Part shown: positions 1 to 6,867 of the stretch, piece after piece
Position numbering within the stretch: position 1 is the stretch's first letter
Layout: each line of letters opens with the position of its first letter
Assembly: GCA_964521255.1 (NCBI GenBank)
Contig: CAZFRM010000001.1
Location: 523,824-587,823 of the forward strand
DNA length: 64,000 bases
Source of the DNA: ZC4RG29 sp964521255
GTDB taxonomy: Bacteria; Bacteroidota; Bacteroidia; Cytophagales; Cyclobacteriaceae
Direction of reading: 5' to 3'
Notes under the pieces: generated by a model
Seen by the model: the letters and a program-made list of their open reading frames with translations, nothing else
Database searches by the model: none
Told to the model about the DNA's origin: nothing
Made by a program: the position numbers and the translations under genes

Positions 1-1
1 G

Positions 2-1525
2 GACTTTAATACTACGATGCTTGTTTCTGAAGTTATTGGCGCTGGTCATTCAGTCGCTGTTGCTTTATCCGCTCACACGGGCATCGGCACTTTGCCAATT
101 CTTTATTATGGTACGGAAGAACAAAAGAAAAAGTATCTGCCTAAACTTTCAACAGGTGAATGGAAGGCAGCTTATTGTTTGACTGAGCCTGACTCAGGGT
201 CTGATGCAAATAGTGGTAAAACAAAAGCTGTCCTTAGCAATGAGGGCAAACACTATTTGATTACAGGACAAAAAATGTGGATCACCAATGGCGGCTTTGC
301 TGATGTCTTCATTGTATTTGCAAAAATTGACAATGATAAAAACTTAAGTGCATTTATCGTCGAAAAATCATTTGGTGGAATAACGATGAATGAAGAAGAG
401 AAGAAGATGGGCATCAAAGGATCTTCTACTCGCCAGATATTTTTTAATGACTGCAAAGTTCCTGTAGAGAATTTACTTTCTGAAAGAGAAAACGGATTTA
501 AAATAGCCGTTAACATTCTCAACGTAGGTCGTATCAAGTTAGGGGCGGCAGCTCTTGGAGGAAGTAAACGAACGGTTACCCTGGCTGTCAACTACGCAAA
601 AGAGAGAAAGCAATTTGGAACTTCAATTGCCAACTTCGGAGCCATTAAGCATAAAATAGCAGAGATGGTTGTGAAGATTTTTGCCTCCGAGTCTGCTTGC
701 TACAGAGCCGGACAAAATATCGATGATGCTTACGCCGCACTCATTGCAAGCGGAATGGAATCATCTAAAGCAAAACTTAAATCACTTGAAGAATTTGCCA
801 TCGAATGTGCAATTATGAAGGTGCATGGATCCGAAGTGCTGGATTTCGTGGTTGATGAAGGTGTGCAGATTTATGGAGGTATGGGTTTTTCGGCAGAAAG
901 CCCAATGGACAGAGCGTATCGTGATGCGCGCATCAATCGAATATTTGAAGGTACAAATGAAATAAATCGCATGCTTACCATTGACATGTTAATGAAGCGT
1001 GCAATGAAAGGGCATTTGGATTTGATGGCACCAGCAATGGCAGTTCAAAAAGAACTTTTGGGTATACCGGATTTTGGTGCTGCAGAAGAGGAAGGACTTT
1101 TCAGTAAAGAAAAGAAAGCATTGGCCAATCTTAAAAAGGCCGGACTCATGGTGGCAGGAGCTGCTGTACAAAAATTTATGATGAAACTTTCTGAGCAACA
1201 AGAGGTGCTCATGAACCTTGCTGATATGATGATTGAAGGATATGTTGCTGAGTCATGCCTCTTACGGGTGGAAAAATTAATTGGATCGAAGGGAGAGCAA
1301 GGCAATGAAATACAAAAAGCGATAGCAATTATTTATTTGCACGGAGCCATTGAGAAAGCGGCCTCATGTGGAAGACATGCCATCGCGGCATTTGCTGAAG
1401 GTGATGAACTGAGATTGATGTTAATGGGGTTGAAACGTTTTACAAAAATCGATCCGTACAATTTGAAGGAAGCGAGAAGAAAAGTAGCTGACTATGTGAT
1501 CGAAAAAGGAGAGTATCCATTTTAA
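2..1525 (+). CDS. acyl-CoA dehydrogenase, 5'-truncated by window edge
   Basis: FAD-dependent acyl-CoA dehydrogenase, which introduces the alpha-beta double bond of acyl-CoA in fatty-acid beta-oxidation. The reading frame is open to the first base, so the true start lies outside the window and the ATG at 17 is probably internal. Visible family signatures are AYCLTEPDSGSDAN (about residue 52 counted from that ATG) and the C-terminal block YGGMGFSAESPMDRAYRDAR followed by IFEGTNEIN, whose Glu311 sits where the catalytic base of this family lies. About 180 extra residues follow that block, as in the long (about 600 residue) acyl-CoA dehydrogenases common in Bacteroidota. A strong terminator follows the stop. 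The exact substrate chain length cannot be read from sequence. Confidence 0.93.
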   Translation, partial: DFNTTMLVSEVIGAGHSVAVALSAHTGIGTLPILYYGTEEQKKKYLPKLSTGEWKAAYCLTEPDSGSDANSGKTKAVLSNEGKHYLITGQKMWITNGGFADVFIVFAKIDNDKNLSAFIVEKSFGGITMNEEEKKMGIKGSSTRQIFFNDCKVPVENLLSERENGFKIAVNILNVGRIKLGAAALGGSKRTVTLAVNYAKERKQFGTSIANFGAIKHKIAEMVVKIFASESACYRAGQNIDDAYAALIASGMESSKAKLKSLEEFAIECAIMKVHGSEVLDFVVDEGVQIYGGMGFSAESPMDRAYRDARINRIFEGTNEINRMLTIDMLMKRAMKGHLDLMAPAMAVQKELLGIPDFGAAEEEGLFSKEKKALANLKKAGLMVAGAAVQKFMMKLSEQQEVLMNLADMMIEGYVAESCLLRVEKLIGSKGEQGNEIQKAIAIIYLHGAIEKAASCGRHAIAAFAEGDELRLMLMGLKRFTKIDPYNLKEARRKVADYVIEKGEYPF

Positions 1526-1545
1526 ACGTCTATAGTTCTTAGTCC

Positions 1546-1573
1546 AAAGCCACCTGGTCCGGTGGCTTTTTTT
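1546..1573 (+). terminator. rho-independent terminator after acyl-CoA dehydrogenase
   Basis: A perfect 9-bp stem (AAAGCCACC pairing with GGTGGCTTT) with a 6-nt loop (TGGTCC) runs into a T tract, 20 bases after the stop codon of the acyl-CoA dehydrogenase. Confidence 0.9.
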
Positions 1574-1639
1574 ATGGATTGGCAACTATTTTCAAATTAA
1601 ATTCGTGAATAAGCATGTAATACTAAATCTCCCATCCTT

Positions 1640-1915
1640 ATGGCATCAAAAACATTATCGACATTACTTATCGTTATCCTTTTGATTTTTGCTATTCCAG
1701 CTTTTATCGGATTGTTGGGTGGAGCTTTCGGTATTATAATGGGGGTTTTTGGAGTTGTTGTTGGCGTTTTTGCCGGAATAGTCGGCGCTATTGCTGGAGT
1801 AATTGGGTGGTTCTTTAAGATGATATTTGGATTAAGCTTTGTAAGCTGGAATTTCTTTGCTATTCTGTTTGTGGCAGTAATTTTAATTCTTGTAACCAAA
1901 CGCTCGCGGTCCTAA
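1640..1915 (+). CDS. small glycine-rich membrane protein
   Basis: I do not recognise a named family. The 91-residue product is almost wholly hydrophobic: a first segment at about residues 6-28, a Gly/Val/Ala-rich stretch at about 26-58 with GxxxG-like spacing that could pack tightly in a bilayer, and a last segment at about 68-86 ending in the basic tail KRSRS. It is therefore predicted to be an inner-membrane protein. It follows a terminator and stands alone. Its 3' end overlaps the convergent gene at 1912 by four bases. An open frame on the other strand (1597-1899) is Thr/Pro/Ile-rich and looks like a shadow. Function unknown. Confidence 0.6.
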   Translation: MASKTLSTLLIVILLIFAIPAFIGLLGGAFGIIMGVFGVVVGVFAGIVGAIAGVIGWFFKMIFGLSFVSWNFFAILFVAVILILVTKRSRS

Positions 1916-2304
1916 CTCACTGGATGCCGGTTGTAAAGAGACGGATTCAAAAAATATTTACTAAAAACAGGATACCGTCTTATTTCCAGTAATTCTGGCC
2001 GTTGATTCTTCTTAAGTACAACTTTGTAATAAAACTCGAGTCCTTTTTCAACACGAATATCTTTCTTAACCAAATACCAGGTCTTGTCATAAGGGTTGAG
2101 CACTTTAACCTCCACGTGAAACAATCCCGGCTGACTTTTTACTCTTACAAAATTTCCGGGCACTCTGTTGTAAAGTTTACCATTAACGTAAACCTGTATG
2201 TTAGAACTCTTTTCAGCCTGAATAGCGATACCAGAAATGTACCCAAAAGATGAAATTGAAATGATGAGAAAAAAGAAACCTACCGCTGCACTTTTCATAA
2301 CCAC
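1912..2304 (-). CDS. exported hypothetical protein
   Basis: The 130-residue product starts with a hydrophobic signal sequence (about residues 5-29, ending near IAIQA) and is therefore probably periplasmic or outer-membrane associated. The mature part (IQVYVNGKLYNRVPGNFVRV, then a beta-rich stretch with PGLFHVEVKV) resembles small beta-sandwich modules such as PEGA or the N-terminal part of DUF4476 proteins, where a short peptide presents VNG...V turns; this is a resemblance only. The start could be the first Met or the third-residue Met. It is convergent with, and overlaps by four bases, the small membrane protein at 1640. Function unknown. Confidence 0.6.
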   Translation of the reverse strand: MVMKSAAVGFFFLIISISSFGYISGIAIQAEKSSNIQVYVNGKLYNRVPGNFVRVKSQPGLFHVEVKVLNPYDKTWYLVKKDIRVEKGLEFYYKVVLKKNQRPELLEIRRYPVFSKYFLNPSLYNRHPVS

Positions 2305-2433
2305 TGTTTAGGTCGATGAAGTACAAGCTTTGTGCCACCTTATTTGGACTTCATCAACAACCTAACAGCTAAAGACTTTGATTGGTTTCTGTAACCACCC
2401 TATTTAATTTAGAAACCTTTTCGCTTCTTTGAC

Positions 2434-3051
2434 TTAAGCATTGCGATATTTAATGCTGCACCCAATTGCTTTAGTCTTATTTACAGGAATCTTATTTCCG
2501 GTAAGTATGGCATCAACAGCATCTTCAACATATTTTTTGTCTGCAGCAGAACTATCCCGCGAGTTATTGTCAATAGCGCCAATATAAGCCACCTTAAAAT
2601 CACTTCCGACCTTTTGGAGAACGAACACATGAGGTGTGTTAGTTGCACCAAAAGCACGTGCTACATCTTGTGATTCATCCAGTAAATAAGGGAAAGTATA
2701 CTTTTTGGCTTTCGCTCGCTTCACCATTTCTTCAAATGAATCTCCGGGAGAAATTTGTGAATCGTTAGCATTGATGGTAATAACCGGAAGACCTTTGGGT
2801 GAATACTTTTCATGCAAACCTATTATCCGGTCATTGTACGATTTTGAATATGGACATGTATTACAGTCGAAAATAAGGATCACGCCTTTTGAGTTGTTGT
2901 AATCAGCAAGACTTACCATTTTGCCGTCTACATTCTTTAATTTAAAAGAGCCAACGGTATCTCCAACCTTGTAGCCTTCTTCTACTATTGGTCTTCCAGC
3001 GAGGAATAAAGTTGCCAGCGCAACCAGATAAAAGGATGTTAACTTTTTCAT
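2434..3051 (-). CDS. exported thioredoxin-family (redoxin) protein
   Basis: Periplasmic thioredoxin-fold protein of the AhpC/TSA-redoxin group. A signal sequence covers about residues 1-18 (MKKLTSFYLVALATLFLAG). The conserved beginning VGDTVGSFKLKNVDGKMVSL is the usual redoxin N-terminus, and the active-site pair is Cys63-Asn-Thr-Cys66, followed by the cis-Pro region TNTPHVFVL. It ends with IGCSIKYR, a tail I have seen in Bacteroidota homologues. It lies 26 bases downstream of a TlpA-like gene on the same strand, so the two may form an operon for periplasmic thiol-disulfide exchange. The partner substrate is unknown. Confidence 0.88.
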   Translation of the reverse strand: MKKLTSFYLVALATLFLAGRPIVEEGYKVGDTVGSFKLKNVDGKMVSLADYNNSKGVILIFDCNTCPYSKSYNDRIIGLHEKYSPKGLPVITINANDSQISPGDSFEEMVKRAKAKKYTFPYLLDESQDVARAFGATNTPHVFVLQKVGSDFKVAYIGAIDNNSRDSSAADKKYVEDAVDAILTGNKIPVNKTKAIGCSIKYRNA

Positions 3052-3077
3052 GACATAGGGTTTTTAGTTGTAAAACT

Positions 3078-3569
3078 TCACAAGATTTCTTCAATCATTT
3101 TCTCAATTTCTCCACTCTGAAGTTCTCTCCCAACAAATTTTCTTTGGCCGGTTTTAGGATTGATAATTAGCGTGGCAGGAATGGCACCTGACCATTGTTT
3201 GTCAATCTGGTCAATCCATGAATTTGGATTGTTTTCATCAAGCAATAAAACTTCTGATTTAATATCGCGTCGTGCTATAAATTTGTATACTTTTTCGGGG
3301 TTGGGATCCAGGTCCAGGTCTAAACTGACTAATGTTACCTGTACGTCATTTCTTTCCTGGTTCAACCTTTCAAAATGCGGCAATTCTTTTATGCATGGCG
3401 CACACCAGGTTGCCCAAAAGTTTATCACCCTGATTTTTTCAGAGGGCGACTGAATCATCATTTGAAGATCTTTAAGCTTAACTATTCTTGCCGGCTTTGC
3501 CTGGCCTTTGGCGCTGTTTACAAGAGCAGCAACTATGAATAATGATATAATAAGCCTGATTCTTTTCAT
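3078..3569 (-). CDS. TlpA-like thiol-disulfide oxidoreductase
   Basis: Periplasmic thioredoxin-like reductase of the TlpA/ResA group. I take the ATG at 3569 because MKRIRLIISLFIVAALVNSAKG is a classical signal peptide; the open frame extends 14 residues further upstream but that extension is Cys/Arg-rich and would spoil the signal. The active site is FWATWCAPC (Cys56 and Cys59) and the cis-Pro region is GAIPATLIINPKTG, both typical of the family. The known role of such proteins is to reduce disulfides in exported proteins or apocytochromes; the partner here is not shown. The redoxin gene follows on the same strand after 26 bases. Confidence 0.9.
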   Translation of the reverse strand: MKRIRLIISLFIVAALVNSAKGQAKPARIVKLKDLQMMIQSPSEKIRVINFWATWCAPCIKELPHFERLNQERNDVQVTLVSLDLDLDPNPEKVYKFIARRDIKSEVLLLDENNPNSWIDQIDKQWSGAIPATLIINPKTGQRKFVGRELQSGEIEKMIEEIL

Positions 3570-3611
3570 TCCATTTTTACGAGACAAGCAGCGTACGTTC
3601 GTGACACACAT

Positions 3612-3914
3612 TGTAAGAAAACGCTATAATTCAATCACTTAATAAATACAATCAAAGCATAAAAAAGAATTCCACAAATTTTGTCACTTATCCACATTAC
3701 TCCAATGTTATACCATAATTTGCAGATATACAGTTAATTACAAACAATTTCGTCAATCAATTCTTTGTGGACAACTTTGAATCACTTTATTTGGCATCGC
3801 TAACTGACAAAATAAAAATATTATTTAAAACAGCTTCCCGTTTAATTTATTATGTACTTTTTGTTGAAGTTGACTTTAAAAAATTGATATACGAATATTT
3901 TATCCAGCGCTGGT
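3612..3914. other. intergenic region upstream of tlpA-like and VOC genes
   Basis: About 300 AT-rich bases separate the divergent TlpA-like gene and VOC gene and should hold both promoters. A TTTG at 3772-3775 lies upstream of a TTTATTTG at 3787-3794, which is near the Bacteroidota -33/-7 consensus for the plus strand, but the match is imperfect. A 73-codon open frame at 3767-3988 runs into the VOC gene in another frame and looks spurious. No RNA gene seen. Confidence 0.4.
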
Positions 3915-4307
3915 TTGGAAATTTTAAAGATCAAGGAAACCTGCCTTTACATAAAGGATTTAAAACAAGCTTACGATTTTTACCATGAATTGCTTGGGTT
4001 GCCATTAATTACCTATTTGCCGGGCAAGCATTTGTTTCTGAGAGCAGGAAGTTCTGTTTTGTTATGCTTTAATCCTGATGACTCGGGACTTAAATCTAGT
4101 CCGCCACCTCATTATGCAAACGGTAAACAGCACCTGGCATTTGAAGTCAGGAAATCCGAATACGAATCCGCTAAGGAAATCTTAAAGCAGAGAGGAATCA
4201 AAATAACCGATGAAGTAGTCTGGGAAAGTGGCGCGTCCTCGTTTTATTTTGAAGATCCGGCAGGAAATGTTTTAGAAATTGTTCCTGACAGAGGAATATG
4301 GGATTAA
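3915..4307 (+). CDS. VOC/glyoxalase-fold protein
   Basis: Vicinal-oxygen-chelate fold protein (glyoxalase/bleomycin resistance superfamily). The 130 residues show two beta-alpha-beta-beta-beta modules: ETCLYIKDLKQAYDFYHELLG at the start, then KQHLAFEV and the C-terminal FEDPAGNVLEIVPD, where His and Glu occupy usual metal-ligand positions. The start is TTG at 3915; an in-frame stop at 3885 leaves no ATG upstream. The known families include lyases, dioxygenases and resistance proteins, and the substrate cannot be deduced. The 3' end overlaps the convergent gene at 4304 by four bases. Confidence 0.85.
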   Translation: MEILKIKETCLYIKDLKQAYDFYHELLGLPLITYLPGKHLFLRAGSSVLLCFNPDDSGLKSSPPPHYANGKQHLAFEVRKSEYESAKEILKQRGIKITDEVVWESGASSFYFEDPAGNVLEIVPDRGIWD

Positions 4308-4576
4308 CCTTTTTCCTGAGCGGCATGCAGAATTGGAGGAACGTTGCTCACACTACGTGTTCTTTCTTGTTGAGCACTAAGGTTTACCTTGTAAACGCTC
4401 TTAAACCAGAAACTATAATCCTTATATAAAATACAATGCTGATAGAGTTTGCCATGGACAAGAATTTTAACAAACAACTCATGATTTAACGACTCTCTGA
4501 TGCGAACTTGTTGTTCTTCTGGTAACTCCTCGAGTAGAACATACTCGATTCCTTTGTAGAGTTTAGGGTTTTCCAT
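4304..4576 (-). CDS. conserved-looking hypothetical protein, 90 aa
   Basis: I do not recognise the family. The product is soluble, without signal peptide or membrane segment, and has an acidic helical N-terminus (VLLEELPEEQQVRIRESL) followed by a stretch rich in aromatic residues (LYQHCILYKDYSFWFKSVY) that looks beta-stranded. The start ATG at 4576 has no other candidate close by. It is transcribed divergently from recG and converges on the VOC gene with a four-base overlap. Codon and residue composition look like a real cytoplasmic protein. Function unknown. Confidence 0.6.
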   Translation of the reverse strand: MENPKLYKGIEYVLLEELPEEQQVRIRESLNHELFVKILVHGKLYQHCILYKDYSFWFKSVYKVNLSAQQERTRSVSNVPPILHAAQEKG

Positions 4577-4705
4577 AGCAGATACCTGCGTTAATTATAC
4601 TTGGTTGTATGAAGTAACCACAGGAATAAAAGCACAACGCAATTTAGATACAAATTGTTTTTATCGACCTTAAACATGTTACTATTTTTTTAACATTGCT
4701 TTTAC

Positions 4706-6799
4706 ATGGTAGCTTTTTTTGAGACACGAATTGAATTTCTTAAAGGGGTCGGACCCCAACGTGCATCATTGCTAAACAAAGAGCTATCTATTTTTACTTA
4801 TGGAGATCTTATTCAGTATTATCCATTTCGTTATGAAGATAGAACGAGGTTTTATACTATCCGGGAAATCACAGACGAAATGCCTTATGTACAGTTGAAG
4901 GGGCTAATTATAAAGAAAGATTTGATCGGTGCAGGAAGAAAAAAAAGAATGGTAGCTCATTTTACCGATGGAACAGGAGAAATTGACCTTATATGGTTTC
5001 AGGGAATCCCCTGGGTAAATGATAAAATCAAAATTGGGCCTGAATATCTTGTGTTTGGTAAACCAGGTCGCTATGGTTCTAAATTTAACATTGCTCATCC
5101 GGAAATAGATCTTCTCTCTGAAAGAAATGAAAAAGAGAGAACTTTTCATCCCGTCTATCCTCTAACAGACAGGCTAAGAAGTAAGCACCTTGACAGCAAA
5201 GCTATTTCCAAACTTGTTTCTCAGCTTCTATCCATATCTGCGGAAAGGATCAGAGAGACAATTCCAGCGCACTTACTCACAAAGAGAAAGCTTGTAACAA
5301 AGAAAGAGGCTTTGATCAATATTCACTTTCCTGATAACCTGGAACGTTTGCAGGAAGCTCAAAGGCGATTAAAGTTTGAAGAATTGTTTTACATACAACT
5401 TCGTTTGCTAAAGCTTAAACTGGTTAAGAGAAGTAAGTTCACCGGGAATATTTTTCAGGATACTACACTCCTCACAAAGTTTTATAATTCTCATCTTCCA
5501 TTTGAACTAACAGAGGCACAAAAAAAAGTGATCAAAGAGATCTATGCCGATTTGAAGTCAGGAAGTCAAATGAATCGTCTTCTTCAGGGTGATGTGGGGA
5601 GTGGAAAAACTATTGTAGCCTTTATTTGTATGCTTGTTGTTATAGGTAGTGGTGCGCAGTGTGCCCTGATGGCGCCAACAGAAATTTTAGCAACACAACA
5701 TTTTAATACAGTTAAGAAGTATGCAAGCAGCATGAATATCCAGGTAGATCTATTAACCGGATCTGTCGGGAAAAGAGAAAGAAAGAAAATTCATGAAAAT
5801 TTAAAAAAGGGAGAATTAAAGATTCTGGTAGGCACACACGCTTTGTTGGAGGATGAGGTCCAATTTAATTCTTTGGGATTAGCCATCGTTGATGAGCAGC
5901 ATAGGTTCGGCGTGGCACAACGATCGAAGCTGTGGCAAAAGAATACAGAATACTACCCTCACATTCTTGTTATGACGGCAACACCTATACCACGTACATT
6001 GGCTATGACGTTGTACGGTGATCTGGAAATATCGGTGATTGACCAACTCCCGAAAGGCAGGAAGCCCATCAAAACAATTCATAAGTTCGATTCTCACCGG
6101 CTTGAAATCAACAAATTTTTAAAAACGCAGATTCAGGCAGGCCGGCAGGTTTATGTTGTATATCCGTTAATTGATGAGTCTGAAAAATTAGATTTAAAAC
6201 ATCTGATGGATGGATACGAAAGTATTACCAGGGCATTTCCGGAATATGCCATCAGTATCATTCATGGTAAAATGAAAGCAGAGGCCAAGGACTATGAAAT
6301 GAATCGTTTCACTAAGGGGGAAACTCAAATAATGGTTGCTACTACTGTCATTGAAGTAGGCGTGGATGTGCCGAATGCCTCCGTTATGGTAATTGAAAAT
6401 GCTGAGCGTTTTGGATTATCACAACTTCATCAATTGCGTGGCCGCGTAGGCAGGGGCGCAGAACAGTCCTATTGCTTATTGATGACCGGATTCAAACTAA
6501 GCGCTGATTCAAAAGTGCGAATTGAAACCATGGTAAACACAAATGATGGATTTCAAATTGCCGAAACAGACCTCCAACTTCGCGGGCCGGGAGATTTAAT
6601 GGGTACCCAGCAAAGCGGTGTATTGGATTTATTAATTGCCGATCTGAGTAAAGACGGCAATCTTTTAAAAGAAGCAAGAGAAGAGGCCACAATCATTTTG
6701 AATTCCGATCCAGATCTTCTAAAACCAGAACATTCCTCAATCAAGACTCAAATCCTTTCTTTAAAGAAAAGCGCCATTAATTGGAGCCGGATCAGTTAG
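4706..6799 (+). CDS. recG: ATP-dependent DNA helicase RecG
   Basis: Branch-migrating double-stranded DNA translocase that remodels stalled replication forks and Holliday junctions. The length (697 residues) is normal. The N-terminus has the helix-hairpin start FLKGVGPQRASLL and the wedge OB-fold domain (about residues 60-150) that splits the fork. The helicase core shows Walker A GDVGSGKT (295-302), the DEQH box (396-399), TATPIPRT (from 424), and in the second RecA lobe TTVIEVGVDVPNA and QLRGRVGRG. The C-terminal part contains the TDLQLRGPGDLMGTQQSG block typical of RecG. It stands alone between divergent and unrelated genes. Confidence 0.97.
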   Translation: MVAFFETRIEFLKGVGPQRASLLNKELSIFTYGDLIQYYPFRYEDRTRFYTIREITDEMPYVQLKGLIIKKDLIGAGRKKRMVAHFTDGTGEIDLIWFQGIPWVNDKIKIGPEYLVFGKPGRYGSKFNIAHPEIDLLSERNEKERTFHPVYPLTDRLRSKHLDSKAISKLVSQLLSISAERIRETIPAHLLTKRKLVTKKEALINIHFPDNLERLQEAQRRLKFEELFYIQLRLLKLKLVKRSKFTGNIFQDTTLLTKFYNSHLPFELTEAQKKVIKEIYADLKSGSQMNRLLQGDVGSGKTIVAFICMLVVIGSGAQCALMAPTEILATQHFNTVKKYASSMNIQVDLLTGSVGKRERKKIHENLKKGELKILVGTHALLEDEVQFNSLGLAIVDEQHRFGVAQRSKLWQKNTEYYPHILVMTATPIPRTLAMTLYGDLEISVIDQLPKGRKPIKTIHKFDSHRLEINKFLKTQIQAGRQVYVVYPLIDESEKLDLKHLMDGYESITRAFPEYAISIIHGKMKAEAKDYEMNRFTKGETQIMVATTVIEVGVDVPNASVMVIENAERFGLSQLHQLRGRVGRGAEQSYCLLMTGFKLSADSKVRIETMVNTNDGFQIAETDLQLRGPGDLMGTQQSGVLDLLIADLSKDGNLLKEAREEATIILNSDPDLLKPEHSSIKTQILSLKKSAINWSRIS

Positions 6800-6867
6800 T
6801 CTTCAAGAGACGATATCAATTAGGTTTGTGGGATTCCAATTGCTAAATTTGAATACGATCTCTTATC

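Noticed and set aside
253..591. 112-codon frame on the minus strand inside the acyl-CoA dehydrogenase
   Set aside because: Lies fully opposite a strongly conserved gene and its product has no recognisable pattern; it is an antisense shadow.
1597..1899. 100-codon minus frame opposite the small membrane protein
   Set aside because: Product is a repetitive Thr/Pro/Ile-rich string (TPTTTPKTPIIIPKAPPNNP), the antisense reading of a Gly/Val-rich membrane protein; the plus frame makes a better protein.
3767..3988. 73-codon plus frame before the VOC gene
   Set aside because: It runs into the VOC gene in a different frame and shows no family pattern; the VOC frame with a TTG start is clearly the real one.
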